64,000 bases of DNA. Source: Saccharothrix sp. NRRL B-16314 (GTDB lineage: Bacteria; Actinomycetota; Actinomycetes; Mycobacteriales; Pseudonocardiaceae). This document shows positions 31,262 to 40,912 of this stretch, piece after piece. The number at the start of each line of letters is the position of its first letter. The stretch's first letter is position 1. The position numbers and the translations under genes are program-made. The stretch is from assembly GCF_000716595.1 (NCBI RefSeq), contig NZ_JNXC01000003.1:62001-126000 (forward strand), given 5' to 3'. Under the pieces are notes generated by a model. It saw only the letters and a program-made list of their open reading frames with translations, ran no database searches and had not been told where the DNA came from.

Positions 31262-32760
31262 CGTCGGTGCACGAGCTGATGGACTACGCCGAGGTCATCG
31301 AGCGCTTCGACCCGGTGCTCGGGCTGGAGGTGCACGTCGAGCTGCACACCAACACGAAGATGTTCTGCGGCTGCGCGAACGTCTTCGGCGGTGAGCCGAA
31401 CACGCAGGTCTGCCCGACCTGCCTCGGCATGCCCGGCGCGCTGCCCACGCTCAACGGCAAGGCGGTGGAGTCGGCGATCCGGATCGGGTTGGCGCTCAAC
31501 TGCGAGATCGCGGAGTGGTGCCGGTTCGCCCGGAAGAACTACTTCTACCCGGACATGCCGAAGAACTTCCAGACGTCGCAGTACGACGAGCCGATCGCGT
31601 TCAACGGCTACTTGGACGTGACGCTGGACGACGGCTCGCTGTTCCGGGTCGAGATCGAGCGCGCGCACATGGAGGAGGACACGGGCAAGTCGCTGCACGT
31701 CGGCGGCTCGACCGGGCGCATCCACGGTGCGGAGCACTCGCTGCTGGACTACAACCGGGCCGGCGTGCCGCTGATCGAGATCGTCACCAAGACGATCGAG
31801 GGCACCGGGGAGCGGGCGCCCGAGGTGGCGCGCGCGTACGTCACGGCGTTGCGCGACCTGTTGAAGGCGCTCGACGTGTCGGACGTCCGGATGGACCAGG
31901 GTTCGCTGCGGTGCGACGCGAACGTGTCGCTGATGGCCAAGGACGCGACGGAGTTCGGCACCCGCACCGAGACGAAGAACGTCAACTCGCTGCGCAGCGT
32001 CGAGCGGGCGGTGCGGTTCGAGATGACCCGCCAGGCGGCGCTGCTGGCGTCCGGCGGGACGATCACCCAGGAGACCCGGCACTTCGACGAGTCCACCGGC
32101 GGCACGTCGTCGGGGCGCACGAAGGAGACGGCGGAGGACTACCGGTACTTCCCGGAGCCCGACCTGGTGCCGATCGCGCCGTCCCGCGAGTGGGTCGAGG
32201 AGCTGCGCGGGACGCTGCCGGAGCTGCCCTGGGAGCGCCGCAAGCGGGTGCAGGACGAGTGGTCGCTGACCGACGCGGAGCTGCGCGACCTGGTCAACGC
32301 CGGTGCGGTCGACCTGGTGGCGGCGACGGTCGACGCCGGCGCGACGCACACCGAGGCCCGGTCGTGGTGGGTGTCCTACCTGACCAAGGAGGCCAACAGC
32401 CGCGGCGTCGAGCTGTCGGAGCTGGCCATCACGCCGGCGCAGATCGCTCGGGTGATCGGGCTGGTGAACGCGGGTGAGCTGACGAACAAGCTGGCCCGCG
32501 AGGTCGTCACCGGTGTGCTGGAGGGCGAGGGCGAGCCGGAGGCCGTCATCGAGGCGCGCGGCCTGAAGGTCGTCTCGGACGACTCGGCGCTGGAGAAGGC
32601 GGTGGACGAGGCGCTGGCCGCGCAGCCGGACGTGGCGGCGAAGATCCGCGACGGCAAGGTGGCGGCGGCCGGTGCGATCGTCGGCGCGGTGATGAAGGCG
32701 ACGAAGGGCCAGGCGGACGCGAAGCGCGTGCGTGAGCTGATCATCGCCCGCTGCTCGTAG
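31258..32760 (+). CDS. gatB: Asp/Glu-tRNA amidotransferase subunit B
   Basis: 500 residues. [21 protein letters not shown] opens the catalytic cradle, with later Zn-ligand cysteines in [28 protein letters not shown] and HMEEDTGKS are family signatures. A YqeY-like tail domain (about residues 350-500) contacts tRNA. GatB phosphorylates the mischarged aminoacyl-tRNA and transfers ammonia from GatA. Followed by a strong terminator. Confidence 0.97.
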   Translation: MTSVHELMDYAEVIERFDPVLGLEVHVELHTNTKMFCGCANVFGGEPNTQVCPTCLGMPGALPTLNGKAVESAIRIGLALNCEIAEWCRFARKNYFYPDMPKNFQTSQYDEPIAFNGYLDVTLDDGSLFRVEIERAHMEEDTGKSLHVGGSTGRIHGAEHSLLDYNRAGVPLIEIVTKTIEGTGERAPEVARAYVTALRDLLKALDVSDVRMDQGSLRCDANVSLMAKDATEFGTRTETKNVNSLRSVERAVRFEMTRQAALLASGGTITQETRHFDESTGGTSSGRTKETAEDYRYFPEPDLVPIAPSREWVEELRGTLPELPWERRKRVQDEWSLTDAELRDLVNAGAVDLVAATVDAGATHTEARSWWVSYLTKEANSRGVELSELAITPAQIARVIGLVNAGELTNKLAREVVTGVLEGEGEPEAVIEARGLKVVSDDSALEKAVDEALAAQPDVAAKIRDGKVAAAGAIVGAVMKATKGQADAKRVRELIIARCS

Positions 32761-32775
32761 CGGTTGGTTCCACCG

Positions 32776-32807
32776 GTGGGGCAGGGCTCGCGCGAGCCCT
32801 GCCCCAC
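32776..32807 (+). terminator. Terminator of gatCAB
   Basis: A 32-nt perfect palindrome, GTGGGGCAGGGCTCGC followed by its inverse, 15 nt after the gatB stop. It can form a 14-bp stem with a short loop. No T tract. Confidence 0.8.
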
Positions 32808-33085
32808 TGCTGTTCCCGGGTGACTGATTGCGGACCGAGCGGTGACTGCGGAGTGTTAAGGCCTTCACCCATTCGTGTGGTAACACTCGAAGAACCGCTT
32901 CTCCGGTCCTGGCAGACGGCCTCTAGGGCGGGTCGTTAGTCGCTCTCCGTGAATTCAAACCTTCTTGCCTGCGTCCATCTGTGTCACGCTTGAGCCGTTC
33001 GGTTGGGGGTCGGGGGACCACCGCAACGATCGAGCCGAAGCAGAGGACGCCCCGCTCAGGGGTCTGTTGCAGGGGAGGCAACGCC
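32808..33085. other. Intergenic region upstream of the CHAT-associated peptide
   Basis: About 280 nt of somewhat lower GC with no ORF of coding character. It contains GTGTGGTAACAC (32875-32886), a possible operator or promoter part, and GAATTCAAACCTTC near 32951. It must hold the promoter for the peptide and CHAT genes, but I cannot fix the -10 or -35. GGGGAGG at 33072-33078 is the ribosome site of the next gene. Confidence 0.5.
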
Positions 33086-33298
33086 ATGACTCGTAATGAC
33101 CCGAACCTCGGCAAGAGGGTGGACGTCGTCGAGGACTCCGTCATCGACGCGGGAACGGGCACCGGCACCGGTGACGGCGGGGGCGTAGAGCCCACCGGCG
33201 GCCCGTACAAGCCGACCGGCGACCCGCTCGTGAAGCCGCTGGGCGGCCCGTACAAGCCGACCGGTGACGAGCCGGTGGCGGTCAGGCGGACGGACTGA
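33086..33298 (+). CDS. Small repeat peptide next to a CHAT protein
   Basis: 70 residues from an ATG with GGGGAGG 7 nt upstream. The acidic N-terminal part (KRVDVVEDSVIDAG) is followed by a Gly/Thr linker and two copies of GGPYKPTGD 15 residues apart, ending EPVAVRRTD. The copies are 26/27 identical in DNA (33197-33223 and 33242-33268). No signal peptide, cysteine or membrane segment. It lies 88 nt upstream of a TPR-CHAT gene on the same strand and may be its substrate or partner. I recognise no family. Confidence 0.7.
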   Translation: MTRNDPNLGKRVDVVEDSVIDAGTGTGTGDGGGVEPTGGPYKPTGDPLVKPLGGPYKPTGDEPVAVRRTD

Positions 33299-33386
33299 AC
33301 GCCCAGCGGCCGACGCCGCGGTGACACCACGCCGGGTACCGCCGACCTCGTGGCCGGCGGTATCCGGCCGTTCCCTGTGATCTCAT

Positions 33387-36032
33387 ATGACCGTGCCTGC
33401 GCAAACGCCCGTTCGCGGATCACGCGGGACGCGCCGCGCCTCCGGGCCGGACCACACGGTCGCACTGGCCCGGCAGCTGCACCGCGCCGCGTTGGACGCG
33501 GCCACTGCCGACCGGCACCCGGCGGCCATCCGGCAGATGCGCCGGGGCTTGGCGCTGCTGGAGACACCGGGCATCGACCCGCAGGCACGGCTCGAGGTCC
33601 GCACCCGGCTGCTCAACACGCTGGCGTTCTGCCTGGCCGAGACGGGCAACGTGGACGACGGCCTGGTCCAGCTCGCGGGCGTCGACCGGGAGCTGGTCGG
33701 CCTGCGGGACGAGGAGCTGCGGGCCCACCTGTCCACCCTGGTCAACCTCAACCGCGCCGCCCTGCTGTGCCGGGTCGGCCGCATCGACGAGGGCATCGCC
33801 CAGCTCGACCGGGAGATCGAGCGCAGCGAAGGGCGCCTCACCGCGCACGCCGGCCAGGAGTCCGTCGACCTGCTCGCGCTCGCGCTGTCCAACCGGGGCA
33901 ACGCCCACGGCGAGGTCCACCGCCACGAGAAGGCCGTGCGCGACCTGAACCGGGCGGTCGAGCTGGCCAACGGGCACGACCTGCCGCTGCGTGCCGCGAT
34001 CGCCGAGCACGCGCTGGGCAACGCGATGCAGCGCGCCGGTGACATCCCGGCCGCCCTGCACCACTACCACGAGGCCAACCGGGTGTTCCAGGAGCTCGAG
34101 CCCGGACTGCTGCTGCGGCTGCGCATCGACCAGGCCGAGGCGATGATCAGCGTCGGGCTGGCCGACGAGGCCGGTCGGCTGCTCGACGAGGTGCTGCCGG
34201 AGCTGCGCCGCCAGCGCATCGGGCAGGACGTGGCGGAGGCCGAGCTGTTCCGCGCGGCGGCGGCGTTGCAGGACGGCGACCTCGTCGCGGCCCGGCGGAT
34301 GGCGCGGTCGGCGCAGCGCAAGCTCGTCGGGCGCGGCAGTCCGGCGTGGGCGGCGGTGGCGGGGCTGATCGAACTGCGCGTGGACGTGCTGAAGGCCCTG
34401 GAGTCACGGCGGCCGGTCGCCCCCGTGGTGTCGCGGGCACTGGAGCTGTCCGCCGAACTGGCCGGGTTGAAGCTGTCCGACCAGGCCGCGTTCGCGCTCG
34501 TGCTGGCGGCCCGGCTGGAGATCCGCCGCGGTGCACCCGACCGCGGCGCCGAGCTGCTGCGCCGGGTGCCGCGATCGCGCCGGATCACGCCGATCGACCA
34601 CCGGATGTTGCTGCGGCTGTGCCGGGCGGAGCTGGCGCTGGCCCTCGGCAACGAGCGGGTGGCGCTGGCGCAGGCGAAGGCCGGGCTGGCCGAACTGGGC
34701 CGGATGCGGGACCGGCTCGGCGGCCTGGAACTGGTGTCCGGCACCGCCGTGCACGGCCGTGAGCTGGGTGAACTCGCCGTGCGGCTGGTGCTGGAGGCCG
34801 GTGACTCGCCGGCCGACGCGAAGCGGCTGTTCACCTGGCTGGAGCGGACCAGGGCGCAGCTGTACCGGTACGACCCGGCCGAGTCTGCGGTGGACTCCGA
34901 GCTGGGTGAGCGGATCGCCGAGGTGCGCCGGTTGAGCCGGGCGCTGCTGCGGGCCCGACTCGACGGCCTGCCGACCGCCGAGCTGGAGGGGCGGCTCAAG
35001 CAGAGCCAGCGCGCCGCGACGCGGATGGGCTGGACGTCCGGTCCGTGGGGGACGCCGCGCCCGGTCGTGACGCCGGACGACGTGCTGACCCGGTTGGGCG
35101 GCCGGGCCATGGTGAGCTTCGCCGTGTCCGACGACGAGCTGATCGCCTTGGTGCTGGCGGGGGACCGGGTGCGCATGGTGCGCCTCGGGTCGGCCGCCGC
35201 CGCCACGGAGAGCGCACGCCGCCTGCACGCCGACCTCAACGCGTTGGCGCCGGACCACCTGCCGCCGCGGCTGGCGGACGTGATCTCGGCGTCCGCGCGC
35301 CGTGAGGCGGAGAAGCTGGACCGGCTGCTGCTGCGCCCGCTCGCGCCGATGATCGGCTCGCGTGAGCTGGTCGTCGTGCCGACCGGCGCGCTGTACGTGG
35401 TGCCGTGGGGCGTGCTGCCGGTGTGCGCGAACCGGCCGACCACCGCCGCACCGTCGGCGACGGCGTGGGTGTCGGCGGTCCGCGCGCACCGGGAGCCGGC
35501 CGGCGGGGTGCTGCTGGTGCGCGGTCCGGGGTTGCAGGCGGCGCAGGGTGAGATCGACCGGCTCGCGGGCTACCACGGCGACGCGAAGCTGCTCGGCGTC
35601 AGCGAGGCGCGGGTGAGCTCGGTGCTGGAGGCGTTGGACGGCGTGGAGCTGGCGCACATCGCCGCGCACGGCGAGCACGAGCCGGAGAACGCGCTGTTCT
35701 CGCGGCTGGAGCTGGTGGACGGTGCGATGTTCGCGCACGAGGTGGGTCGCGTGCGCCGGCCGCCGCACCAGGTCGTGCTGGCCGCGTGCGAGCTGGCGTT
35801 GAACCGGGTGCGGCCGGGTGACGAGCCGCTGGGGTTCGCCGGCGCGCTGCTGGCGAGCGGTGCGCGGACGGTGATCGCGGCGTCCAGCCGGGTGGGCGAC
35901 CAGCCGTCGGCGGCGGCGATGGCCGACTTCCACCGCAACCTCGCGGGCGGGGCGTCACCGGCGGTGGCGTTGGCCGACGCGGTGGCCGTCGACCCGCTGC
36001 GCCGCCCGTTCGTGTGCCTGGGCTCCGGCTGA
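33387..36032 (+). CDS. TPR-CHAT caspase-like protein
   Basis: 881 residues. Residues from about 25 to 530 are helical tetratricopeptide-type repeats (e.g. ALHHYHEANRVFQEL, HEKAVRDLNRAVELANGHDL). The C-terminal 280 residues are a CHAT domain, a clan CD (caspase/separase) peptidase. The catalytic pair is H761 in AHIAAHGEHEPENALFSRL and C801 in VVLAACELALNRV. CHAT-TPR proteins act as proteases in conflict and regulated-death systems, including Craspase of type III-E CRISPR. No CRISPR is present here. The preceding small peptide gene is the obvious candidate partner. Its stop lies in a 26-bp tandem repeat. Confidence 0.88.
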   Translation: MTVPAQTPVRGSRGTRRASGPDHTVALARQLHRAALDAATADRHPAAIRQMRRGLALLETPGIDPQARLEVRTRLLNTLAFCLAETGNVDDGLVQLAGVDRELVGLRDEELRAHLSTLVNLNRAALLCRVGRIDEGIAQLDREIERSEGRLTAHAGQESVDLLALALSNRGNAHGEVHRHEKAVRDLNRAVELANGHDLPLRAAIAEHALGNAMQRAGDIPAALHHYHEANRVFQELEPGLLLRLRIDQAEAMISVGLADEAGRLLDEVLPELRRQRIGQDVAEAELFRAAAALQDGDLVAARRMARSAQRKLVGRGSPAWAAVAGLIELRVDVLKALESRRPVAPVVSRALELSAELAGLKLSDQAAFALVLAARLEIRRGAPDRGAELLRRVPRSRRITPIDHRMLLRLCRAELALALGNERVALAQAKAGLAELGRMRDRLGGLELVSGTAVHGRELGELAVRLVLEAGDSPADAKRLFTWLERTRAQLYRYDPAESAVDSELGERIAEVRRLSRALLRARLDGLPTAELEGRLKQSQRAATRMGWTSGPWGTPRPVVTPDDVLTRLGGRAMVSFAVSDDELIALVLAGDRVRMVRLGSAAAATESARRLHADLNALAPDHLPPRLADVISASARREAEKLDRLLLRPLAPMIGSRELVVVPTGALYVVPWGVLPVCANRPTTAAPSATAWVSAVRAHREPAGGVLLVRGPGLQAAQGEIDRLAGYHGDAKLLGVSEARVSSVLEALDGVELAHIAAHGEHEPENALFSRLELVDGAMFAHEVGRVRRPPHQVVLAACELALNRVRPGDEPLGFAGALLASGARTVIAASSRVGDQPSAAAMADFHRNLAGGASPAVALADAVAVDPLRRPFVCLGSG

Positions 36033-36104
36033 CGGTCAGGCGTCGACACTGCGGCTGACGGTCGGGCGTCGACACTGCGGCCGGCGCTCCGGCGTCGACA
36101 CTTC
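36027..36104. repeat. 26-bp tandem repeat, three units
   Basis: Units at 36027-36052, 36053-36078 and 36079-36104 share GGCTGACGGTC and GGCGTCGACACTGC with drift in the third. The first contains the stop codon of the CHAT gene, so the array starts at the end of that coding region. Confidence 0.9.
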
Positions 36105-36196
36105 GGGCTCGACCAGCCGTTCGCCGGTTGACCGGATGATCCGCACCCACTACCCAGGGGGTAGGAGTTCTTCGGCGATCAATCGGAGGCGGCCCG

Positions 36197-38692
36197 GTGC
36201 GCTCGTTGCTGATCACGGTGCTGTTGCTGGCCACGATGACCACACCCGCGACCGCCGAGCCCGCCCGCGGCCGGGCCGACCAGCCCGCCAACGGCGCGGA
36301 GCGCAACCACGTCGCCGCTCCCGAGCAGTCCCGGCTCGCCGTCGCGAACGGCCACAACCGGCCCGACGCCGGCCTCGGCTACCCCCGCCGCACCCTGCTC
36401 CGCGCCTACCCGGAGGACCAGGGCGACCGGTCGATCAAGCTGGGGCTGGCGCCGTACCACTCGCTCGCGCCGCGCCTCAACGACCTCCAGCGCCGCAGCG
36501 ACCGGATCTCCGTCGAGGTCGCCGGCCAGTCGTCCCTTGGCCGTGACCTCTACCTGGTGACGCTCACCGCCCCCGAGAGCGCGGCCGAGACCCGCAAGCA
36601 GGAGGCGTGGCGCGAGAAGATCGAGAACGACCCGGTCGCCGCCGCCCGCGACCTCGCCCTCCGCGACGGCTACAAGGCACCGGTGTGGATCAACGCCAAC
36701 ATCCACGGCGACGAGTGGGAGGGCACCGACGGCGCGCTCCGCGTGATCGAGGACCTCGCGCTCGACACCGACCGCCACACCGCGGAGTTCCTGCGGCGCA
36801 ACCGGGTCTACGTCAACCTCACCGCGAACCCGGACGGGCGGGTGGCCGGCACGCGGGCCAACGCGAGCGGCTTCGACCTGAACCGCGATTTCGTCACGTC
36901 GTCGCAGCCGGAGTCGCGGGCGATGCGGGACGTGGTCAAGCGCGTCCAGCCGTTGCTGGTGCTGGACGAGCACGGGTACGTGGCGAACACGCTGATCGAG
37001 CCGACCACGCCGCCGCACGGCCAGAACTACGACTTCGACCTCTACATCAAGCACGGCTTCGCGGGCGGGCTGCACATGGAGGACGCCGTGCAGGCCCTCG
37101 GTCACCCCGAAGCGGCCAAGCCCGAGATCCCGTTCCGCGACTACGAACCCGGCGTGTGGGACGGCTGGGCGCCGATCTACACCGCCCAGTACTCGATGTT
37201 CCACGGCGCGGTCTCCTACACGATCGAGATCCCGATGCGGGTGAACCGGAACGACTACGCGACGCAGCCCGTGACGGAACTGCGGCGGCGTTCGGCGATC
37301 AACACGGACGTGGTCGAGGCGACGATCCGCAGCGCGCTCACGTACGTGCGGGACAACCGGCTTTCGATGGTGGACAACCAGATCGAGATGTTCCGCCGAG
37401 GTCTGGCGGGTGAGGCGCAGCGGCTCCTGCCGGACGGTTTCGTGCCCGGTTTCGGCCCGGAAGACCGGTACACCACCGAGTTCCCGCGCGCGTACGTCGT
37501 GCCGGTGGGTGACGGGCAGCGGTCCGGTGTGGCGGCGGCGCGGCTCGTGGACCACCTGGTGGCGCACGACGTGCGGGTGAAGCGGGCCGACCGGGCGTTC
37601 TCGTTGGGCGGTCGGGAGTACCCGGCGGGGTCGTACGTGGTGGACATGCACCAGCCGAAGCGCGGTCTGGCCAACGTGATGCTGGAGGCCGGACGGGACA
37701 TTTCGGACAACGTTCCGGTCATGTACGACATCAGCGGGTGGAGCCACCGGTTGCTGTGGGGCGCTTCGGTCGACGTCGTGCGGGACGGGCGGGTGGACGT
37801 GCGCGGGCGTGACGTGGCGGCGGCGTCGCCGACCGGGTCGGTGCGGGCCGAGGCGGGGAGCGACCTGGCACTGGTGCTCGCGGACGGCAAGGACGCGGCG
37901 GCCGTGAACGACCTGCTGGCGCGCGGGCTGGAGCTGCGCCGGCAGGACGACGGGACGATCGTGGTGCCCGCGTCGGCGCGGTCGGCGGCCGAGGAGGTGT
38001 CGGACCGGTACGGCGTCGGGTTCACCGCTGCGGGGCAGGGCGGGGCCGGGGTGCCGCTTCGCCGTCCGGTAGTGGCCGGCGCGGTGGCGGCGGACGAGCT
38101 GAAGGCGTTGCGGGACATGGGTTTCGACGTGCGACCGGTGTCGACCGAGGTGTTGAACGGCGGGTTCGACCTGTCCGCCGTGGACGTGCTGTTCGTGTCG
38201 TCGGGGTTGCGGTACGACCAGCTGACCGCGTCGGCGCGGGCGGCGGTGGACGCGTTCCTGGCGCGCGGCGGTGTGGTGACGCGAGGGGCGACGGGCGCGC
38301 GGTTCAACGCCGACGCCGGTGTGCTGCCGGTGCGGGCGGTCGCGGGGCGTGAGGACGCGAACGGGGTCGTGACGGTCGTGGACGGCACGGGCCGGGTCGA
38401 TCACTCGTTCGTGTACGCGCCGCACTGGTTCACCGACCTGGGGCCGGGCGTGAGCGCGCGGCAGCGGTACCAGGACCTGGTCGCGGGGCACTGGATCGCC
38501 CGGACCGACGGTTCCGGCGGACCGGAGGCGGCGGCCGGCCAGGCGGCGGTCGTGGCGGGCACGTCACCCCGAGGCGCCCGAGCGGTGCTGTTCGGCACCG
38601 AACCCCTGTTCCGCGACCACCCGAAGGGCCTGTACTGGCAGGTCGCGGACGCCGTCTACCGCACGGCCGCCCACCCGCGAGCCGCACTCTAG
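36197..38692 (+). CDS. Secreted M14-family zinc carboxypeptidase
   Basis: 831 residues from a GTG behind GGAGG. A Sec signal peptide ends at about residue 20 (TTPATAEP). The M14 zinc motif is H170-x2-E173 in NIHGDEWEG. Later family features are NPDGRV, the FDLNRDF segment, the third-ligand region LDEHGY and a candidate catalytic Glu in YTIEIPM. About 400 residues follow the catalytic domain, including a Gly/Val-rich region that may be a ThuA/GATase-like module. It should trim peptides outside the cell; target unknown. Confidence 0.88.
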   Translation: MRSLLITVLLLATMTTPATAEPARGRADQPANGAERNHVAAPEQSRLAVANGHNRPDAGLGYPRRTLLRAYPEDQGDRSIKLGLAPYHSLAPRLNDLQRRSDRISVEVAGQSSLGRDLYLVTLTAPESAAETRKQEAWREKIENDPVAAARDLALRDGYKAPVWINANIHGDEWEGTDGALRVIEDLALDTDRHTAEFLRRNRVYVNLTANPDGRVAGTRANASGFDLNRDFVTSSQPESRAMRDVVKRVQPLLVLDEHGYVANTLIEPTTPPHGQNYDFDLYIKHGFAGGLHMEDAVQALGHPEAAKPEIPFRDYEPGVWDGWAPIYTAQYSMFHGAVSYTIEIPMRVNRNDYATQPVTELRRRSAINTDVVEATIRSALTYVRDNRLSMVDNQIEMFRRGLAGEAQRLLPDGFVPGFGPEDRYTTEFPRAYVVPVGDGQRSGVAAARLVDHLVAHDVRVKRADRAFSLGGREYPAGSYVVDMHQPKRGLANVMLEAGRDISDNVPVMYDISGWSHRLLWGASVDVVRDGRVDVRGRDVAAASPTGSVRAEAGSDLALVLADGKDAAAVNDLLARGLELRRQDDGTIVVPASARSAAEEVSDRYGVGFTAAGQGGAGVPLRRPVVAGAVAADELKALRDMGFDVRPVSTEVLNGGFDLSAVDVLFVSSGLRYDQLTASARAAVDAFLARGGVVTRGATGARFNADAGVLPVRAVAGREDANGVVTVVDGTGRVDHSFVYAPHWFTDLGPGVSARQRYQDLVAGHWIARTDGSGGPEAAAGQAAVVAGTSPRGARAVLFGTEPLFRDHPKGLYWQVADAVYRTAAHPRAAL

Positions 38693-38703
38693 AGCAGGCC
38701 GGT

Positions 38704-39888
38704 TCAGTCCCGGCCGCCGCCGGGTTCCTGCTGGCGCACGACGATCACCACGCGGTCGTCGCTGGAGACCGGGGTGCCGCCCGCGTTCTTGTTCACGGTG
38801 CCGACCAGCGCGGTCGTGTCGTCGAGGGCTTGCACCGGGCCGAGGCGGCCGAAGCCGTCCGCGCCGTTCAGGGTCACCTGTGGCTTGCCGGTGAAGCTGC
38901 CGTCCGGGTTCATCGGCAGGCTGACCATGCCGGGCACGTTGGCGGTCGCCAGCGACACCATGGTCGAGAACGACGCGCAGCCGCCGATCCCCGGCCGGTC
39001 CGACCACGACCACGCCGGGTCACCCAGCGGCTTGCCCGCCTCCACCCGGTACAGCAGGTCGGCCGACGCGCCCGCGTCCGTCACCCACGTCTTCGTGCCG
39101 TCACCCGAGACGCACAGCCCACCGGGCGACTTCAGCCCGCTCGCCAGCACCCGCGACCCCGCCGTCGGGTTGCCCCGCGCCGGCTGGCCGGTGCCGTCGA
39201 TCCGCAGCACCTTCCCGGCCAGCGAGTTCGGGTCGGCCGCCGCCGCCGGGTTGCCCGCGTCACCGGTCGCCACCAGCAGCGCGCCGGTGCGGTCGTAGGA
39301 CAGCGCGCCCCGGTTGCCCGTCGGCCCCTTCGGGATACCGGTCAGCACCGGTTTCGGCACGTCACCCGGCGCGATCCGCATCACCCGGTTGTCCGTCGCC
39401 GTGGTCACGTACACGTACACCAACTGGTCCTCGGTGTAGGTCGGCGACAACGTGAGCCCGCTCAGCCCACCGTCGCCCGACGCGTCCACCTCGAACTTCG
39501 CCACCTCGACCGGGTCGACGTCCTTGGTCAGCCTGAGCAGCCGCCCGGTGGCGCGCTCGGTCGCCAACGCTGTCACCGCGCCGGTCGTCTGGTTCACGTC
39601 GGTCAGCGCCACCCCGGACACCGGGTTCAGGCACGTCCCAATCACGTTCGGGTTGAAGTCCTTGCACCCCTCGGGCGGCGGCACCGGGGTCGGCTGCTGG
39701 CCGGGTTGCTGGCCCTGACCAGGGCCTTTCGGCAGCTCGCCGGGCAGTTCCGGCACCGGCCCGGCCTGCGGCGTCAACTGCTGGGCCGGGCTCCACCCGG
39801 ACGGGGCCGGCTGCTCGGGGAAGCTCGTGCAGCTTGCGGCGAGCAGGCCGAGGGCCGAGCCGATCAGCACTCCACGCAGTCGGGACAC
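38704..39888 (-). CDS. Lipoprotein, glucose/sorbosone dehydrogenase-like beta-propeller (LppZ-like)
   Basis: 394 residues from a GTG. The lipobox LLAASC puts the lipidated cysteine at C20. A Pro/Gln-rich linker follows (about residues 25-75), then a six-bladed propeller similar to PQQ-dependent sugar dehydrogenases. DPNSLAGKVLRIDGTG and ASGLKSPGGLCV are the family hallmarks. It is anchored outside the membrane. Catalytic His and PQQ ligands are not clear, so it may be a non-enzymatic propeller. Position and strand match M. tuberculosis lppZ (from memory). Confidence 0.85.
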   Translation of the reverse strand: MSRLRGVLIGSALGLLAASCTSFPEQPAPSGWSPAQQLTPQAGPVPELPGELPKGPGQGQQPGQQPTPVPPPEGCKDFNPNVIGTCLNPVSGVALTDVNQTTGAVTALATERATGRLLRLTKDVDPVEVAKFEVDASGDGGLSGLTLSPTYTEDQLVYVYVTTATDNRVMRIAPGDVPKPVLTGIPKGPTGNRGALSYDRTGALLVATGDAGNPAAAADPNSLAGKVLRIDGTGQPARGNPTAGSRVLASGLKSPGGLCVSGDGTKTWVTDAGASADLLYRVEAGKPLGDPAWSWSDRPGIGGCASFSTMVSLATANVPGMVSLPMNPDGSFTGKPQVTLNGADGFGRLGPVQALDDTTALVGTVNKNAGGTPVSSDDRVVIVVRQQEPGGGRD

Positions 39889-39898
39889 GCGTCCCAGG

Positions 39899-40882
39899 TT
39901 AGGCGCGCGGCCGTGAACGCGAGGTGAGCGGCCCGTCCGGTTCGTGCACGGCGCGGTGCACGGCGTCGGCCCGGTCGAGCAGGAGGTCCAGCTCGTCCAC
40001 GACGACCTGCGGGTCCTCCAGCGGCAGGAAGTGCGTGTTCGGCAGCATCCGCACCCTGGCCTGCGGCAACCCGGCGACGGGGCCGACCACCCCGTCCGTC
40101 GACGCGAGCAGGTCGTACCGCCCGGCGAGCACCGTTGTGGGGCACGTCACGCCGGTCAGGTCGAGGCGGGGCGACCGGCCCAGGGCCAGCGCGAGGGTGA
40201 AGTACCAGCGCCAGTCGTGCTGGAGGTACCGCCGCAGCGACCCGGTGAGGGACGCCGCCAACGAACCGCCGAGCCCACTCCCGAGCCCACTCCCGAGCCC
40301 GAAGAGCCCGCCCAGCCCGGTCGGCCGCGCAAGTCCCGCCAGGTCGCCGAGGCCGGCCAGGCCCGTGAACCGGCTCAGGTCCGGCACGGGAAGACGGTGC
40401 AGCACGGCGTCCAGCAGCGGCCCGGCGGCCTTCAACGCCGTCGCACCCGACACCCCGATCAGCCGGCGCAGCTCCACCGGCAGCCCCGGCAGCCCCAGCA
40501 CGCTCGCGAACGTGTCACCAGGAGCGCCCGCGACCAGCATCAGGCCGCTCACCCGCTCCGGGTGCCGCAGCGCCAGCGCGGCGGCCACCGTCACGCCCAT
40601 CGACCAGCCCATCACGACGCACCGCTCCACACCGCCGTCGTCCAGCACGGCCAGCGCGTCGGCGACGTGGTCGTCCACCCCGATCCGGCCGGGGTCGGCG
40701 GGCCGGTCCGACGCCATGGTGCCCCGGTGGTACCAGCTGTGCACCCGAGCGGCCGGGAGCTCCGGCCACAACGTCGGCACCGCACCGAGGCCGGGGCTCA
40801 GCAGCACGTCCGGCCCGTCGGCCTCGGTGCGCCACAACCTGATCCGCGTGCCGTCCGCGGAGAAGACGTCGTGCTCCCGCAT
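39899..40882 (-). CDS. Alpha/beta hydrolase
   Basis: 327 residues from the ATG at 40882. Nucleophile elbow GWSMG with S94, oxyanion region LSPGLGAVP, a later Asp in GRYDLLAS and His in LPNTHFLPLED. A cap insertion at about residues 130-230 contains a Gly/Leu repeat (GLGGLFGLGSGLGSGLGG) matched by a CCCACTCCCGAG repeat in DNA. Substrate unknown. Its start is 30 nt from a divergent dehydrogenase gene. Confidence 0.87.
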   Translation of the reverse strand: MREHDVFSADGTRIRLWRTEADGPDVLLSPGLGAVPTLWPELPAARVHSWYHRGTMASDRPADPGRIGVDDHVADALAVLDDGGVERCVVMGWSMGVTVAAALALRHPERVSGLMLVAGAPGDTFASVLGLPGLPVELRRLIGVSGATALKAAGPLLDAVLHRLPVPDLSRFTGLAGLGDLAGLARPTGLGGLFGLGSGLGSGLGGSLAASLTGSLRRYLQHDWRWYFTLALALGRSPRLDLTGVTCPTTVLAGRYDLLASTDGVVGPVAGLPQARVRMLPNTHFLPLEDPQVVVDELDLLLDRADAVHRAVHEPDGPLTSRSRPRA

Positions 40883-40912
40883 GGCGGCAAGTGTGCCGTA
40901 ACGTGCGAGACC

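Noticed and set aside
32930..32990. tRNA-like sequence (TTCAAACC)
   Set aside because: No acceptor stem, anticodon arm or other cloverleaf pairing could be built around it.
36179..38491. Minus-strand ORF opposite the M14 peptidase
   Set aside because: Shadow frame; the plus strand carries the zinc motif and signal peptide.
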